Positions 44,259 through 53,460 of a stretch of DNA of 64,000 bases are shown here, piece after piece. The notes under the pieces are model-generated. The model was not told where the DNA came from. It did not search any database and saw nothing but the letters and a program-made list of their open reading frames with translations. Made by a program: the position numbers and the translations under genes. Numbering within the stretch: the stretch's first letter is position 1; every line of letters begins with the position of its first letter. Source of the stretch: JBFAPK01 sp040676675 (lineage in GTDB: Bacteria > Actinomycetota > Actinomycetes > Mycobacteriales > Micromonosporaceae); NCBI RefSeq assembly GCF_040676675.1, contig NZ_JBFAPK010000003.1, positions 186,001 through 250,000 of the forward strand, in the 5' to 3' direction.

Positions 44259-45434
44259 ATGACCAAAGAGTCGGGCATCACCGCGACCTCCGGCCGCCGG
44301 CCGGCCAGGTCGAGCCGCGCGGCCGGCGAGCCTCCGGCGGCGCGGTCGACCGAGGTACTGCCGGCCCCCGGCGCCGGCGCCTTCGCCGTCATCGCCGTGG
44401 CCTGGCTCGCCGCCATGCTCTGGTCGGGTCAGCGCTCGATCACCTCGGCCAACGTCGACTCCATCGCGATCAGCATGACAGCGCTCTCGCTCCCGGGTGT
44501 GATCTCGGCCAGCCTGCTCAGCGGGGCCGCGACCGGGCTGGCCGCGACCAACCTGCTCGCCCGGCGCGGCGTCGTCCGGACCGCGCCCCGCTTCACCGTG
44601 GCGGTCGGCGCCGGCCTGCTCGTCGGGGTGCTGGCCGCCGTCGCGGTGACGGCCACCTACGGCGGAGACCCGGTCAACATGGTGCTCGCGGGCGCCATCG
44701 CGGCGGCCGCCACGATCGGCGGTGCCGCCGGCGGACTGCGCAGCGCCCCCATGATCGGTGGCGTGGTCGCCGCCGGGATGGCCGTCTTCGCGGCCTCCTA
44801 CGTGATGAACCAGTTCGAGCACCCGCTGCTGTCGCTCTACGGGTCGGGCGAGTCGCTGGAGTCCCGGGTCACCGCGCTCGAATGGTTCCTGCGGACCGCC
44901 TGGCTGGTCGGCGGCGTCCTCGCCGGGCTGGTCGCCTTCGCGTACCTGCGCTGGGAGCAGCGCCGCGCCGAGTCCCGCCAGTCGACCCGGCCGGGGCTGC
45001 GCTGGCCCGCGTACCTGATCGCCGGGGCCGGGCCGGGCCTGCTCCTGCTCGCCACCGAGGCGCTCACCTGGACCGCCGGCGGCCGGGTCCTCGAACTGGC
45101 CCGGGCGCTCAGCGAGTCCGACGACACCGCCCAGGGCTGGCTCGGCTCCTCCCGCTTCGACTACGCGCTCGGGGTGCTCTTCGTCGGCGCGTTCGTCGCG
45201 CTGATCGCCTTCGGGCGTACCCTGCGCCCGCCGGCCGACCCCGCAGCCGATCCCGCCAGCGAGCCACCGGCCGGCCCCGGCGCCACCGACGCGGCCGAGC
45301 CCGTCACGCCCGGCGACGCGCCGGAGGTCGACGGCGAGCCGGCCGACGGGGAGAAGGACGACGACGAGGCGCTGGTCGCCACCGCGACCCCCGCCGCCGG
45401 TGCCGACGACAAGGCGGCCACCGCCGGCCGATGA
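44259..45434 (+). CDS. Polytopic membrane protein of unknown function
   Basis: A 391-residue protein from ATG 44259 (AAGGGGAGACG). About eight hydrophobic helices span residues 40-325 (for example FAVIAVAWLAAMLW, GLLVGVLAAVAVTATYG, LLLLATEAL). A cytoplasmic tail of about 70 residues is acidic and Pro/Ala-rich (PADPAADPASEPPAG, DGEKDDDEALV). It is a usual type of actinobacterial integral membrane protein. No transport or enzymatic motif is seen. It is divergent from pruA. Confidence 0.75.
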   Translation: MTKESGITATSGRRPARSSRAAGEPPAARSTEVLPAPGAGAFAVIAVAWLAAMLWSGQRSITSANVDSIAISMTALSLPGVISASLLSGAATGLAATNLLARRGVVRTAPRFTVAVGAGLLVGVLAAVAVTATYGGDPVNMVLAGAIAAAATIGGAAGGLRSAPMIGGVVAAGMAVFAASYVMNQFEHPLLSLYGSGESLESRVTALEWFLRTAWLVGGVLAGLVAFAYLRWEQRRAESRQSTRPGLRWPAYLIAGAGPGLLLLATEALTWTAGGRVLELARALSESDDTAQGWLGSSRFDYALGVLFVGAFVALIAFGRTLRPPADPAADPASEPPAGPGATDAAEPVTPGDAPEVDGEPADGEKDDDEALVATATPAAGADDKAATAGR

Positions 45435-45451
45435 CTCGCGCGGCACCGCCC

Positions 45452-45481
45452 GGTCCGGCACCGTGTGGTCCGGCACCGTGT
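45452..45481. repeat. Two 15-bp tandem repeats
   Basis: GGTCCGGCACCGTGT occurs twice in tandem, at 45452-45466 and 45467-45481, followed by a partial third copy. It lies between convergent genes. Confidence 0.8.
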
Positions 45482-45537
45482 GGTCCCGTGCGCTGCGGCC
45501 CGGTGCGGCGTGATCAGGCCCGGTGGGAGCAACCTGA

Positions 45538-46050
45538 CTAGGTCAGGTCCCGGAGCAGGGGATCGAGTTCGGAGGGGTCGTACCACTCCAGCTCGTGGTC
45601 CTCGGCGCCGTCCACGGTGAACTGCGCGTCCGGGTCCCCGGCCAGCGCCTCCTCCACCACCTCGACAGCCGCCTCCACCTCCGGCGTGGCCTCGGCCCCG
45701 TCGAGGTGGATGGCCGCGACCGCGCCCACCGGTACCGGGCGCGCGAGCCGGACGAGGCTCGAACCCAGCTCGCCGTCACCGCGCCCGACCTCGGCTGCCG
45801 GCAGGTCCACGGAGACCACCACGCGGCGGCGGGGCGCGTCCGGGGCCGCCCGCAGCAGCCGTAGCGCCGCCTGGGCGGCCCGGGTGAAGGCGACGTACTC
45901 CAACTCCTCCTCGTCGCCCTCGGCGTACCACTCGCGCAGCGAGGGCGTCACGGCGTGCGCCTCGACGACGTCGATCTCGCCCCGTCGCCGCAGCTCGGCC
46001 AGGAGCGGCAGGGTGGCCGGGAGGTAGATCCGGACAGGCTGGTCGGTCAC
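45538..46050 (-). CDS. DUF6912 family protein
   Basis: A 170-residue acidic protein starting MTDQPVRIYLPATLP. It contains LAELRRRGEIDVVEAHAVTP and DEEELEYVAFTRAAQAALRLL, a pattern I associate with DUF6912 of actinobacteria. It ends DPSELDPLLRDLT. No catalytic site is apparent; the role is unknown. Confidence 0.75.
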   Translation of the reverse strand: MTDQPVRIYLPATLPLLAELRRRGEIDVVEAHAVTPSLREWYAEGDEEELEYVAFTRAAQAALRLLRAAPDAPRRRVVVSVDLPAAEVGRGDGELGSSLVRLARPVPVGAVAAIHLDGAEATPEVEAAVEVVEEALAGDPDAQFTVDGAEDHELEWYDPSELDPLLRDLT

Positions 46051-46281
46051 CGCTGGTTCTCCCCCGTTCGGGCTGCGTACGGAGCACCCTGCCCCGCCGC
46101 GGCACCGATCATGCGCGGCGCCGTCCCTGTACTACACCCCGCAGGCCCCCACGCCAAGCCCATCCGCCCCGGGTGTGTCCCGCCCCGCCTCCGCGTGCGA
46201 TCACTGCGGGCGACCGCCCCGCGTCACCGGCGGCAGTCGGTGGCAAACTGAGGCAAACGCCGACCCACACCGGGAGTTCCC

Positions 46282-46509
46282 GTGGAGCCCAGGTTCCTGC
46301 TCCTCTCCGACGTCGCCGCCGAGCTGAACGTGTCGGACTCGCAGGTCTACCACATGGTGCGCAGCGGCGAGCTGCCCGCGATCAAGATTGGCGGGCGGGG
46401 GCAGTGGCGGGTGGAGCGCGCCCGGCTGGAGGAGTACATCCAGCGCAAGTACGCCGAAACGGCCGATTGGGTGCAGAGCAACCCACTGGTCGAGCGCGAA
46501 CCGGAGTAG
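46282..46509 (+). CDS. Excisionase/MerR-like helix-turn-helix protein
   Basis: 75 residues from GTG 46282 (GGGAG upstream). LLLSDVAAELNVSDSQVYHMVRSGELPAIKIGG is a MerR-type winged helix of the excisionase group (split here as LLLSDVAAELNVSDSQ and VYHMVRSGELPAIKIGG), followed by QWRVERARLEEYI. Proteins of this kind in actinobacteria are chromosomal regulators, not phage excisionases. It is followed by a strong hairpin. Confidence 0.88.
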   Translation: MEPRFLLLSDVAAELNVSDSQVYHMVRSGELPAIKIGGRGQWRVERARLEEYIQRKYAETADWVQSNPLVEREPE

Positions 46510-46815
46510 GCCGAGGGCCCTGACGTCCCGGTCGCGGGTCGGCCGACTCCGCCCGGAGCTTCCGCGCAAATACAGAGAAAGAGTGGCCTCGGCGTGCCCG
46601 CGAAGGGCCTCTTTCTCGAAAAGTGTGTGGATCACTTGAGCGCTGCGGACGCGGGGACCCGACGGGGCCCCTCTGGTCGGCGGGAACCCACTCGCCGGCA
46701 CCGGCACGAGTTCGCCGTCGACGGAGATCAAGACATTGACGGACGACTAATCCTTCGCTACTAATGGGAGCTGTCGAAAGCAAACGAAGACAAACGCAAG
46801 ATCAAAGGAGGTCGG
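46510..46815. other. 306-bp intergenic region with hairpin
   Basis: GAGAAAGAGTGGCC (46575-46588) pairs with GGCCTCTTTCTC (46606-46617) with one bulged base, and the right arm continues CTCGAA; it is a likely terminator for the small HTH gene. The last 60 bp are AT-richer (AAACGAAGACAAACGC) and end with the AAAGGAGG ribosome site of the next gene. Confidence 0.65.
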
Positions 46816-47463
46816 ATGCGCGAGGTACGCCCCCGGACGCCGGTACGCCCCGCCGTACGGCTGCGCCCGGCACCGCCGCTGGACCCGCCCTTCGACGACG
46901 AGTTCCCGATGTCGGGCCTAGCCCGCGAGCTGGGCGGGCAACTCACCCTGAACCTGCCGACGCGGTCCAGCGGGCGCGGCCGCCGACCGGTGCCGCTCGC
47001 CCCGCCCGCCGGACCGGGGCGCACCGAGGGGCTTCCCGGCCGGAGCGGGCCCGAGCGGGCGGGCGGCGAGGGCGCGACCACCGCGACGCCCCTGCCGCCC
47101 GAGGCACTCGCCCTGGCCTCGCCGGAGGCGAAGCGCGCGGCCCGGCGGTTCGCCGCCACCTGCCTCGAGATAGTCAACGGCTACCGGCCCGTGGCCCAGA
47201 TCCGCCCGCTGACGAAGCCGGCGCACGCCACGGAGATCATCGAGCGGCTCACCAGCGGCACCGCGCGGCTGGTCGCGCAGCGCCGCACGCCGGGCCGGGC
47301 GCGCGAGCTGGTCCGGCTCCGGCTGGTACGGGCCTGCGAGCCCCGTACCGGGGTGGTGGAGGCGGCCGCCTCGATCGGTACCGATCGGCGCAGTTGGGCC
47401 CTCGCGTTCCGGCTGGAACACCGGCAGGGGCGGTGGCTCGGCACCACCCTCGATCTGCTCTGA
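46816..47463 (+). CDS. Rv3235 family protein
   Basis: A 215-residue protein with an AAAGGAGG ribosome site. The first 110 residues are Pro/Arg-rich and probably unstructured; the last 100 contain RFAATCLEIVNGYRPVAQIRPL and VRLRLVRACEPRTGVVEAAAS, with the end RQGRWLGTTLDLL. This matches the Rv3235 group located next to secA in many actinobacteria. The function is unknown. The secA gene is not in this window. Confidence 0.8.
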   Translation: MREVRPRTPVRPAVRLRPAPPLDPPFDDEFPMSGLARELGGQLTLNLPTRSSGRGRRPVPLAPPAGPGRTEGLPGRSGPERAGGEGATTATPLPPEALALASPEAKRAARRFAATCLEIVNGYRPVAQIRPLTKPAHATEIIERLTSGTARLVAQRRTPGRARELVRLRLVRACEPRTGVVEAAASIGTDRRSWALAFRLEHRQGRWLGTTLDLL

Positions 47464-47647
47464 CAGCTCCCGGGGCGCCCACCTGGCGGTACCGGTGGGC
47501 GTTCCGGGTACCCAGCTGTTCCCGTGAGGCATGCATTCCGGTGAGCCACGCGTCCCGGGGATTCACGCGCACCCCCGGGGCAAGCCCCTCGCGTCCGGGC
47601 CGCCCGGCGGAGGCGCGGTCAGCGGCGGGCGGATGCCGGAACCATGG

Positions 47648-48220
47648 TCAGACGCTCGGCCCGGCGGCCAGCGTCCGCAGTTCGTCGAACGACTCCCGGA
47701 CGACCTCGGCCAGTCCCCGCCGCCCGGGGTCGTCGATCCAGCGCTCGAAGGCGACCCGGAAGACGGCGATCCCGGTCTGCCCGGTCAGGCTCGCGGCCGG
47801 CTCGGGGACGCCGCGGTCGCGCAGTGCCCCGGCGAGCGCCGTGGCCAGCGCCGCGAGCTTGATCAGCTCGCGTTCCTGGAGTTCCGGGTTCGCGGCGATG
47901 ACGGCCTGCCGCTGCCGAACCAGGTCGCGGCGCTCGTCGAACATGGCGCCGACGGCCGCCAAGGCCGCGGCGACCACCTCCATCGGCGCCGCGGCGTCCG
48001 GCGCCTCCTCGACGGCGCCCACGAGGATCTCCTGGAGGGCGCTCGCTCCCGCGAACAGCACCTCCCGCTTGTCGGCGTAGTGCCGGAAGAAGGTCCGCTC
48101 CGTGAGCCCCGCCCGCCCGGCGATCTCGGCCACCGTGACCTGCTCGAACCCGCGCTCGCCGTAGAGCGCGAGGGCGGCCTGCTCCAGCCGGCCGCGGGCG
48201 TTCGGCTCCCATCGACTCAT
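47648..48220 (-). CDS. TetR/AcrR family regulator
   Basis: 190 residues. The N-terminal helix-turn-helix reads LEQAALALYGERGFEQVTVAEI then AGLTERTFFRHYADKREVLF (residues about 12-50). The C-terminal part is a helical TetR ligand domain. It is divergent from the epimerase-like gene at 48350, with TGACATC-type repeats in the shared gap, so it probably represses that gene and itself. Confidence 0.92.
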   Translation of the reverse strand: MSRWEPNARGRLEQAALALYGERGFEQVTVAEIAGRAGLTERTFFRHYADKREVLFAGASALQEILVGAVEEAPDAAAPMEVVAAALAAVGAMFDERRDLVRQRQAVIAANPELQERELIKLAALATALAGALRDRGVPEPAASLTGQTGIAVFRVAFERWIDDPGRRGLAEVVRESFDELRTLAAGPSV

Positions 48221-48234
48221 GCTCCGATCATAGT

Positions 48235-48285
48235 GATGACAGATCCTGACATCCGCGTGCTAGCCTGACGTCAGTCACTGACATC
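48235..48285. promoter_or_regulatory. TetR operator array
   Basis: GATGACAG/CTGACATC form an inverted repeat (48235-48253) with one mismatch; CTGACGTCAG (48265-48274) is a perfect palindrome; another CTGACATC is at 48278-48285. All share the CTGAC(A/G)TC core. They lie between the TetR and epimerase-like genes. Confidence 0.6.
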
Positions 48286-48349
48286 TGGGTGCGTCGTACG
48301 GCACCGGTCCGCGTCGCGGGCGCACCGCCCCCTGGAGGTTCTTCTTCTC

Positions 48350-49285
48350 ATGCGCGTTTTCGTCACCGGCGCGTCCGGCTGGATCGGCTCCGCCGTCGTG
48401 CCCGAACTGCTCGGCGCGGGTCACGAGGTCGTCGGGCTCGCCCGTTCGGACGCCTCGGCCGCCGCCCTCACCGCCGCCGGTGCCCAGGTACGCCGCGGCA
48501 CCATCGACGACCTGGACGTCCTGGCCGACGCGGCCGCCGCCGCGGACGGCGTGATCCACCTCGCGTTCAAGCACGACATCGCCTTCTCGGGCGGCTTCCT
48601 GAGCGCCGCCGAGGCCGACCGCCGCGCCGTCGAGACCCTCGGCGCGGCGCTCGCCGGTACCGGCCGGCCGTTCGTCCTCGCCTCCGGGCTGCTCGGGCTG
48701 GCTCCGGGGCGGGTCGCGACCGAGCGGGACGGGCTCGAAGCCGAGGCCGCCCCGGCGGGGACGAGCACCGGTCCGGACGTCCGGCAGGCCACCGCGCGAC
48801 TGACGCGCTCCCTCGCCGACCGCGGCGTGCGCTCGTCCGTCCTGCGACTGCCCCCGACCGTCCATGGCGACGGCGACCACGGCTTCATGGCGGCCATCGT
48901 CGGGATCGCCCGCGAGAGGGGCCTGTCGGGTTACCTCGGCGACGGCGCCAACCGGTGGCCCGCCGTGCACCGCCTCGATGCCGCGCGCCTCTTCCGCCGG
49001 GCGCTGGAGCAGGCTCCGGCGGGGTCGGTGCTGCACGCGGTCGGCGACGAGGGCGTGCCGATCCGGGCGATCGCCGAGGTGATCGGGCGGCACCTCGACC
49101 TCCCGGTGGCCGCCGTTCCCGCCGAGGACGCGGCCGCGCACTTCACCTGGCTCGCCAACCTCCTCGCGCTCGACGCCCCGGCCTCCGGCACGCTTACCCG
49201 CGAACTGCTGGACTGGCGGCCGGCCCAGCCCGGGCTCCTCGACGACCTCGACAAGGGCCACTACTTCCGCCCGGCCGTGGCCTGA
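48350..49285 (+). CDS. SDR family oxidoreductase (NAD(P)-dependent epimerase-like)
   Basis: A 311-residue protein. The N-terminus MRVFVTGASGWIGSAVV is the extended SDR TGxxGxxG motif, with VGLARSDASAAAL for the cofactor and VIHLAFKHDI after it. VLRLPPTVHGDGDHGF lies in the substrate region. The family (NAD-dependent epimerase/dehydratase, YcfH-like) is often paired with a divergent TetR gene, as here. It lacks the strict Tyr-x3-Lys, so the enzymatic activity is uncertain. Confidence 0.87.
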   Translation: MRVFVTGASGWIGSAVVPELLGAGHEVVGLARSDASAAALTAAGAQVRRGTIDDLDVLADAAAAADGVIHLAFKHDIAFSGGFLSAAEADRRAVETLGAALAGTGRPFVLASGLLGLAPGRVATERDGLEAEAAPAGTSTGPDVRQATARLTRSLADRGVRSSVLRLPPTVHGDGDHGFMAAIVGIARERGLSGYLGDGANRWPAVHRLDAARLFRRALEQAPAGSVLHAVGDEGVPIRAIAEVIGRHLDLPVAAVPAEDAAAHFTWLANLLALDAPASGTLTRELLDWRPAQPGLLDDLDKGHYFRPAVA

Positions 49286-49546
49286 CCGTCCGTACCGCGC
49301 ATCGCCCCGACGCGCGGTACGGACCGCCGCTCCGCGTCGTCCGGCGCCCGTCCCACCCGTTACCGGGTGGGACGGGCGCCCGCGCGTCGTCGCCCCGGAT
49401 CGAGGCCGCCGCGTCGCTGTCCCGGCGGTCCCCCGGACCGGGGCGTCGTCGCGTCGCCACCCCGGCCGATCCCCGGGACGGGGGCCACGCCACCGCCGCG
49501 CGGGGCGCTCGCGCGGTCCCGGCGCGACGGCCCCCACACGAGAACC

Positions 49547-49722
49547 GGGGGGGGGCCGGGGGGGGGGGGGCCCCGGGGGGGGGGGGGGGCGCCCCCCGGG
49601 GGGCGGGGGCGGGCGGGGGGGGGCGCCGCCCCGCGGGGCGCGGGGGGGCGGGGGGGGCGCGGCGGGGGGGTGCCCGGCCCGCGGCCCGGGGGGGGGGTGG
49701 GGGGCGGGGGGCGGCGGGGGCC
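49547..49722. other. Extreme poly-G block, probable sequencing artefact
   Basis: About 176 bases are almost only G, with short C clusters (runs of 9, 13 and 15 G near 49547-49589). It lies after the epimerase-like gene and before the chitinase stop, where a terminator is expected. Nothing else in the window looks like it. Reads failing in a GC hairpin, or two-colour poly-G base calling, would give this. ORFs here should not be used. Confidence 0.8.
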
Positions 49723-49737
49723 GGAACGGCGTCCGGC

Positions 49738-51111
49738 TCAGCGGCCCTGGAGTGACCGGACGTTGTCCCCGAACGTCCAGCCCTTCGAGCCGTCCCAGTT
49801 GAGCGACCAGGTCATCAGCCCCTTGAGGCCGCCCGAGTAGGTGTTCCACGCCTGCGACACCAGCGCCGGGGACAGGTAGCCGCCGCCGGCGCCCTGCTGT
49901 GCGGGCAGGCCGGGGACCTGCTTGTCGTACGGCACGCGGATCGTGGTGCCCTGTACGACCAGGCCGGAGTTGAGGCAGTTGGTCTGCACGGTGAAGCCCT
50001 GGACCGTGCCGGCGGCGTAGGAGTCGCCGGAGCAGCCGTACATGCTGCCGTTGTAGTACTGCATGTTCAGCCACCAGAGCCGGCCGTTGTCGGCGTACTT
50101 CTTCACGATCGGCAGGTACGCGCCCCAGATCGACCCGTACGTGACGCTGCCGCCGGTGACGTACGCCGTTTCGGGCGCCATGGTGAGGCCGAAGTTCGCC
50201 GGCATCTGGGCCAGCACCCCGTCGATGATGCGGATCAGGTTGGCCTGCGAGGTGGAGAGCTGGTTGATGTTGCCGCTGCCGGTGAGGCCCGTCTCGATGT
50301 CGATGTCGATGCCGTCGAAGTTGTACCGCTTGAGGATCGGTACCACGGTCGCGACGAACCGGTCGGCGACGGCGCTGGAGCTGAGGTCGATGCCGGCCGC
50401 GGCGCCGCCGATCGACATCAGGATGGTCAGCCCGGCCGCCTTGGCCTGGCACATCTCGGCCGGGGTGGCGACCTTCACGCCCGCGTCCATGCCGTCCTCC
50501 CAGAGGACGGTCCCGTCCGAGCGGATCACCGGGAAGGCGGCGTTGACCACGTTGTAGCCGTGCTGGGCGATGCGCGGGTCGGTGATCGGGATCCAGCCGA
50601 GCCCGGGGTGTACGCCGTTCGCGGCGCCGTCCCAGTTCTCCCAGTAGCCCTGGAGCACCTTCCCGGCCGGCTTGGACCTGACCGCGCAGGTGGCGCCCGG
50701 GGGGTTCGTCGTGGTCGGGCTGGGCGTGGCGGTCCGGGTCGGGGTCGGGGTGGCGGTCCGGGTCGGCGTGGGGGAGGGCGTCGCGGTCCGGGTCGGGGTC
50801 GGCGACGGGGTACCGCCGCCGTCGCACGCCCCGAGGTCGCGCCAGAGCGAGGGCGTGGCGGCGGGGTTCCAGCCGGCGCCCGGCGGCGGGGTGTGCGCCA
50901 CCAGCGCCTCGTAGAGCCGCCCGGCGTAGGTGACCCGGCTCCCCACCGAGTACGCGGTCCCCTCGGCCCAGGCGGGGGCCGAGCAGACCACGAGCACGTT
51001 CGGGCTGGCCCCGACCGGCGCCGCGAGGCCGTCCGGGGCGGCGACCAGGCCGGCCGCGAGGGCCGTGGCCGCGCCGGCCACCAGGGCGATTAGCTGACGT
51101 CGCAGTCTCAT
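49738..51111 (-). CDS. Secreted chitinase (GH18) with carbohydrate-binding domain
   Basis: 457 residues from ATG 51111 (GTG 51120 is possible). A Sec signal peptide (IALVAGAATALAAGLVA) is followed by a CBM5/12-type chitin-binding domain (APAWAEGTAYSVGSRVTYAG ... HTPPPGAGW), a TPTRTATPSP repeat linker and a GH18 domain (about residues 150-457). The catalytic motif is FDGIDIDIE (DxxDxDxE, about residue 265), with SIGGAA and MAPETAYV also conserved. It degrades chitin or chitooligosaccharides outside the cell. Confidence 0.95.
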   Translation of the reverse strand: MRLRRQLIALVAGAATALAAGLVAAPDGLAAPVGASPNVLVVCSAPAWAEGTAYSVGSRVTYAGRLYEALVAHTPPPGAGWNPAATPSLWRDLGACDGGGTPSPTPTRTATPSPTPTRTATPTPTRTATPSPTTTNPPGATCAVRSKPAGKVLQGYWENWDGAANGVHPGLGWIPITDPRIAQHGYNVVNAAFPVIRSDGTVLWEDGMDAGVKVATPAEMCQAKAAGLTILMSIGGAAAGIDLSSSAVADRFVATVVPILKRYNFDGIDIDIETGLTGSGNINQLSTSQANLIRIIDGVLAQMPANFGLTMAPETAYVTGGSVTYGSIWGAYLPIVKKYADNGRLWWLNMQYYNGSMYGCSGDSYAAGTVQGFTVQTNCLNSGLVVQGTTIRVPYDKQVPGLPAQQGAGGGYLSPALVSQAWNTYSGGLKGLMTWSLNWDGSKGWTFGDNVRSLQGR

Positions 51112-51195
51112 GTGACCCACCCCACCTCGTCGATTGGGCAGGAAGCTTATCAGTTAACTTTCTTCAATGTAACTGTCTCGATGTCCGGGCGGCGC

Positions 51196-51852
51196 TCACC
51201 GCAGGCGGCGTTCGAGCCAGCGGGAGAGCAGGGTCAGCGCCAGGCAGACCACGAAGAAGACCCCGAGCACCGCGCCGAGGATCGGTACCGCGTGGGTGTC
51301 GCCGCCCGTGAGGGTGAGCCGCTCGATCGAGCGCTGGGCCGCCTCCAGGATGTCCAGCAGGCCGATCACCGCGGCCAGCGAGGTCTGCTGGGTGAGGTTG
51401 ACGACCAGGCCGACCAGCGGCGGCAGGGCCCGGCGGGCGGCCTGCGGCAGGACGACGTACCGCATCCGGCCCGCCCAGCCGAAGCCCAGCGCCGCGCCCG
51501 CCTCGGTCTGCCCGCGCGGCACCGACCGGACCGCGCCCCGGACCACCTCCGCCGCGTTGGCGCTGCCCCAGAGGCTCAACCCGACGGCGGCGGCGGTGAA
51601 CGTCTCCACCCGCAGCCCGACGACGGGCAGCACGAAGAAGATGAAGAAGAGGATCACGATGATCGGCAGTCCGCGCCACACCTCGACGTACGCCCGCACG
51701 GCGGCGCGCACCGGCCGGCTCGGCAGGGTCAGCAGCGTACCGAGCACGACCCCCAGCGCCACGCTGGCGACGATGCTGACCAGGGCGAGCAGCGCGGTGG
51801 TGCGCAGGCCGGTGGCGAGGTAGCTCGCCACCGGGGGAACCCAGGCCGGCAT
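51196..51852 (-). CDS. Polar amino-acid ABC transporter permease
   Basis: A 218-residue inner-membrane protein of the HisM/GlnP type. It has about five helices and the permease EAA loop (TEAGAALGFGWAGRMRYVVLPQ, about residues 120-145), ending with LTLLSRWLERRLR. Its ATG directly follows the stop of the preceding permease gene. It works with the other permease, the solute-binding protein and the ATPase of this operon. Confidence 0.93.
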   Translation of the reverse strand: MPAWVPPVASYLATGLRTTALLALVSIVASVALGVVLGTLLTLPSRPVRAAVRAYVEVWRGLPIIVILFFIFFVLPVVGLRVETFTAAAVGLSLWGSANAAEVVRGAVRSVPRGQTEAGAALGFGWAGRMRYVVLPQAARRALPPLVGLVVNLTQQTSLAAVIGLLDILEAAQRSIERLTLTGGDTHAVPILGAVLGVFFVVCLALTLLSRWLERRLR

Positions 51853-52533
51853 CTACAGCCCTCCCGGTACGGCGAAGCGGCGCTCGACCGCCCGCGCCCC
51901 GAGCGACATCAGCCAGACCAGCCCGAGGTAGACCACGCCGAGCACGAGGAACATCTCGAACACCCGGAACGAGACGGCGACGATGTCGACGGCGGTCTGG
52001 GTCAGCTCGGGGAAGCTGATCGCGACCAGGAACGACGAGTTCTTGAGGACGGAGATCTCGGTGTTGGTCACCGAGGGGAGCGCGACCCGCCAGCCCAGCG
52101 GCAGCGCCACCTGCCGGAAGGCGGCCAGCCGGGGAAAGCCCAGGGCCCGGCACGCCTCCAGGTACCCGCCGTCGACCGCCTCGAAGCCGGCCCGGAAGTT
52201 CTCCACGTTGTACGCCCCGCCCCAGAGCAGCAGCGACAGCCAGCCGACCGTGAAGGCGTCCAGCCGCAGCCCGACCTCGGGCAGCGCGAAGTAGAGGAAG
52301 AAGATCTGTACCAGCAGCGGGGTGTTGCGGAAGACCTCCACGTAGACCCGGACGAGCTGGCGGGCGACCGGTACCCGCAGCGCGGCGAGCGCCCCCAGCA
52401 GCAGGCCGACGGCCAGCGCCCCGGCCATGCCGAGGACGCCGACGCCGAGCGTGCGGAGCAGGCCCCGGGCCAGCTCGTCGAGGTGGTCGACGAGAAAGCC
52501 CGGGTCGAATCGGTACCCGTCGGCGGTCAGCAC
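51853..52533 (-). CDS. Polar amino-acid ABC transporter permease
   Basis: 226 residues from GTG 52533, which overlaps the end of the binding-protein gene (GTGCTGA). Five or so membrane helices and an EAA loop (YLEACRALGFPRLAAFRQVALP) place it in the HisQ/GlnP family. RNTPLLVQIFFLYFALPEVGL is the family's conserved sequence, with GVYLGLVW-like end. It is the second permease of the importer. Confidence 0.93.
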   Translation of the reverse strand: MLTADGYRFDPGFLVDHLDELARGLLRTLGVGVLGMAGALAVGLLLGALAALRVPVARQLVRVYVEVFRNTPLLVQIFFLYFALPEVGLRLDAFTVGWLSLLLWGGAYNVENFRAGFEAVDGGYLEACRALGFPRLAAFRQVALPLGWRVALPSVTNTEISVLKNSSFLVAISFPELTQTAVDIVAVSFRVFEMFLVLGVVYLGLVWLMSLGARAVERRFAVPGGL

Positions 52534-53429
52534 TGCAGCGTCGACCCGCTCGGGTAGGTCAGGTCGTTGCCGGGGCGCGGTACGAACTTCGCGAACTGCT
52601 CCCGCAGCGCCGGGTCGGTGACGGTCTGCTGGAACTCGGTCCAGAAGAAGTCCTCGCCCTGCAACTTCACCAGCGCCGCGTTCACCCAGTCGAGCATGGC
52701 CCGGTCGCCCTTGCGTACGCCCATTCCCCACGGGCTGCCGGCCTTGCTGTCGCCGACCACCCTGAGGTCGCGGTTCTTGGTCGCCAGATCGAGCAGGAGC
52801 GTGTCGTCCTGGGCGAACGCGTCGCCCCGCCGCTGCTTGAGCGCGGTGAGGGCCTCGCTGGTCTGGCCGAAGAGCACCTGCTTGGCCCCGGGCCGGCACT
52901 GGGTCAGCCAGAGGCTCGCGGTGGCGCCGTTGGTGCTGATCACCGACTTCCCGTCCAGGTCGGCGAAGGAGGCGATCGGCGAGTCCTTCGGCACCAGGAG
53001 CCGCACCCCGCTGGCGAAGTACGGCGTGCTGAAGTCGATGGTCTTGGCGCGCTCGGCCGTGTAGTTCATCGTCGCGATGATCAGGTCGATCCGGTTGGTG
53101 GTGAGGAAGGAGACCCGGTTGGCGCCGGTGACGCAGGTCAGCTCGACCGCGCCCGGATCACCGAACGCGTAGCCGGCGAGCCGGCGGGCGAGGTCGATCT
53201 CGAAGCCGGCGTTCTTCGCGGCCTCGTCGATGTAGCCGAACGGCGGGTAGTCGCACTTGACGCCGACCGCGAGCCTGCCGCGCTCCTTGACGTTGCCGGG
53301 CAGCGGCGCGCCAACGTCGACGGGGGCGCCGCGTGGGGCGTCGCCGGAGCCGCCGTCGTCGGTACCGGCGCAGCCGGTGGTGACGGCCAGCGCCAGGGCG
53401 ACCAGCAGCAGGCCGATGCGCGATCTCAT
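52527..53429 (-). CDS. ABC transporter substrate-binding lipoprotein (amino acid)
   Basis: A 300-residue lipoprotein with Cys20 in TTGC. The mature part is a bacterial solute-binding protein family 3 domain: RLAVGVKCDYPPFGYIDE (ligand-binding start), AGFEIDLARRLAGYAFGD and IIATMNYTAERAKTIDFSTPY. The binding residues suggest an amino acid such as glutamate or another polar one, but the exact ligand is uncertain. The ATG has GAGGAG upstream. Confidence 0.92.
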   Translation of the reverse strand: MRSRIGLLLVALALAVTTGCAGTDDGGSGDAPRGAPVDVGAPLPGNVKERGRLAVGVKCDYPPFGYIDEAAKNAGFEIDLARRLAGYAFGDPGAVELTCVTGANRVSFLTTNRIDLIIATMNYTAERAKTIDFSTPYFASGVRLLVPKDSPIASFADLDGKSVISTNGATASLWLTQCRPGAKQVLFGQTSEALTALKQRRGDAFAQDDTLLLDLATKNRDLRVVGDSKAGSPWGMGVRKGDRAMLDWVNAALVKLQGEDFFWTEFQQTVTDPALREQFAKFVPRPGNDLTYPSGSTLQC

Positions 53430-53460
53430 CGCGTACTCCTCTCGCCCGCCCGGGGGCGGG

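Noticed and set aside
46282..46509. Prophage excisionase
   Set aside because: The helix-turn-helix matches excisionase-like proteins, but no integrase or phage gene is near and it is in conserved context before the Rv3235 homologue.
49287..49755. Gly/Arg-rich ORFs in the poly-G block
   Set aside because: They come from low-complexity sequence that is probably an artefact.
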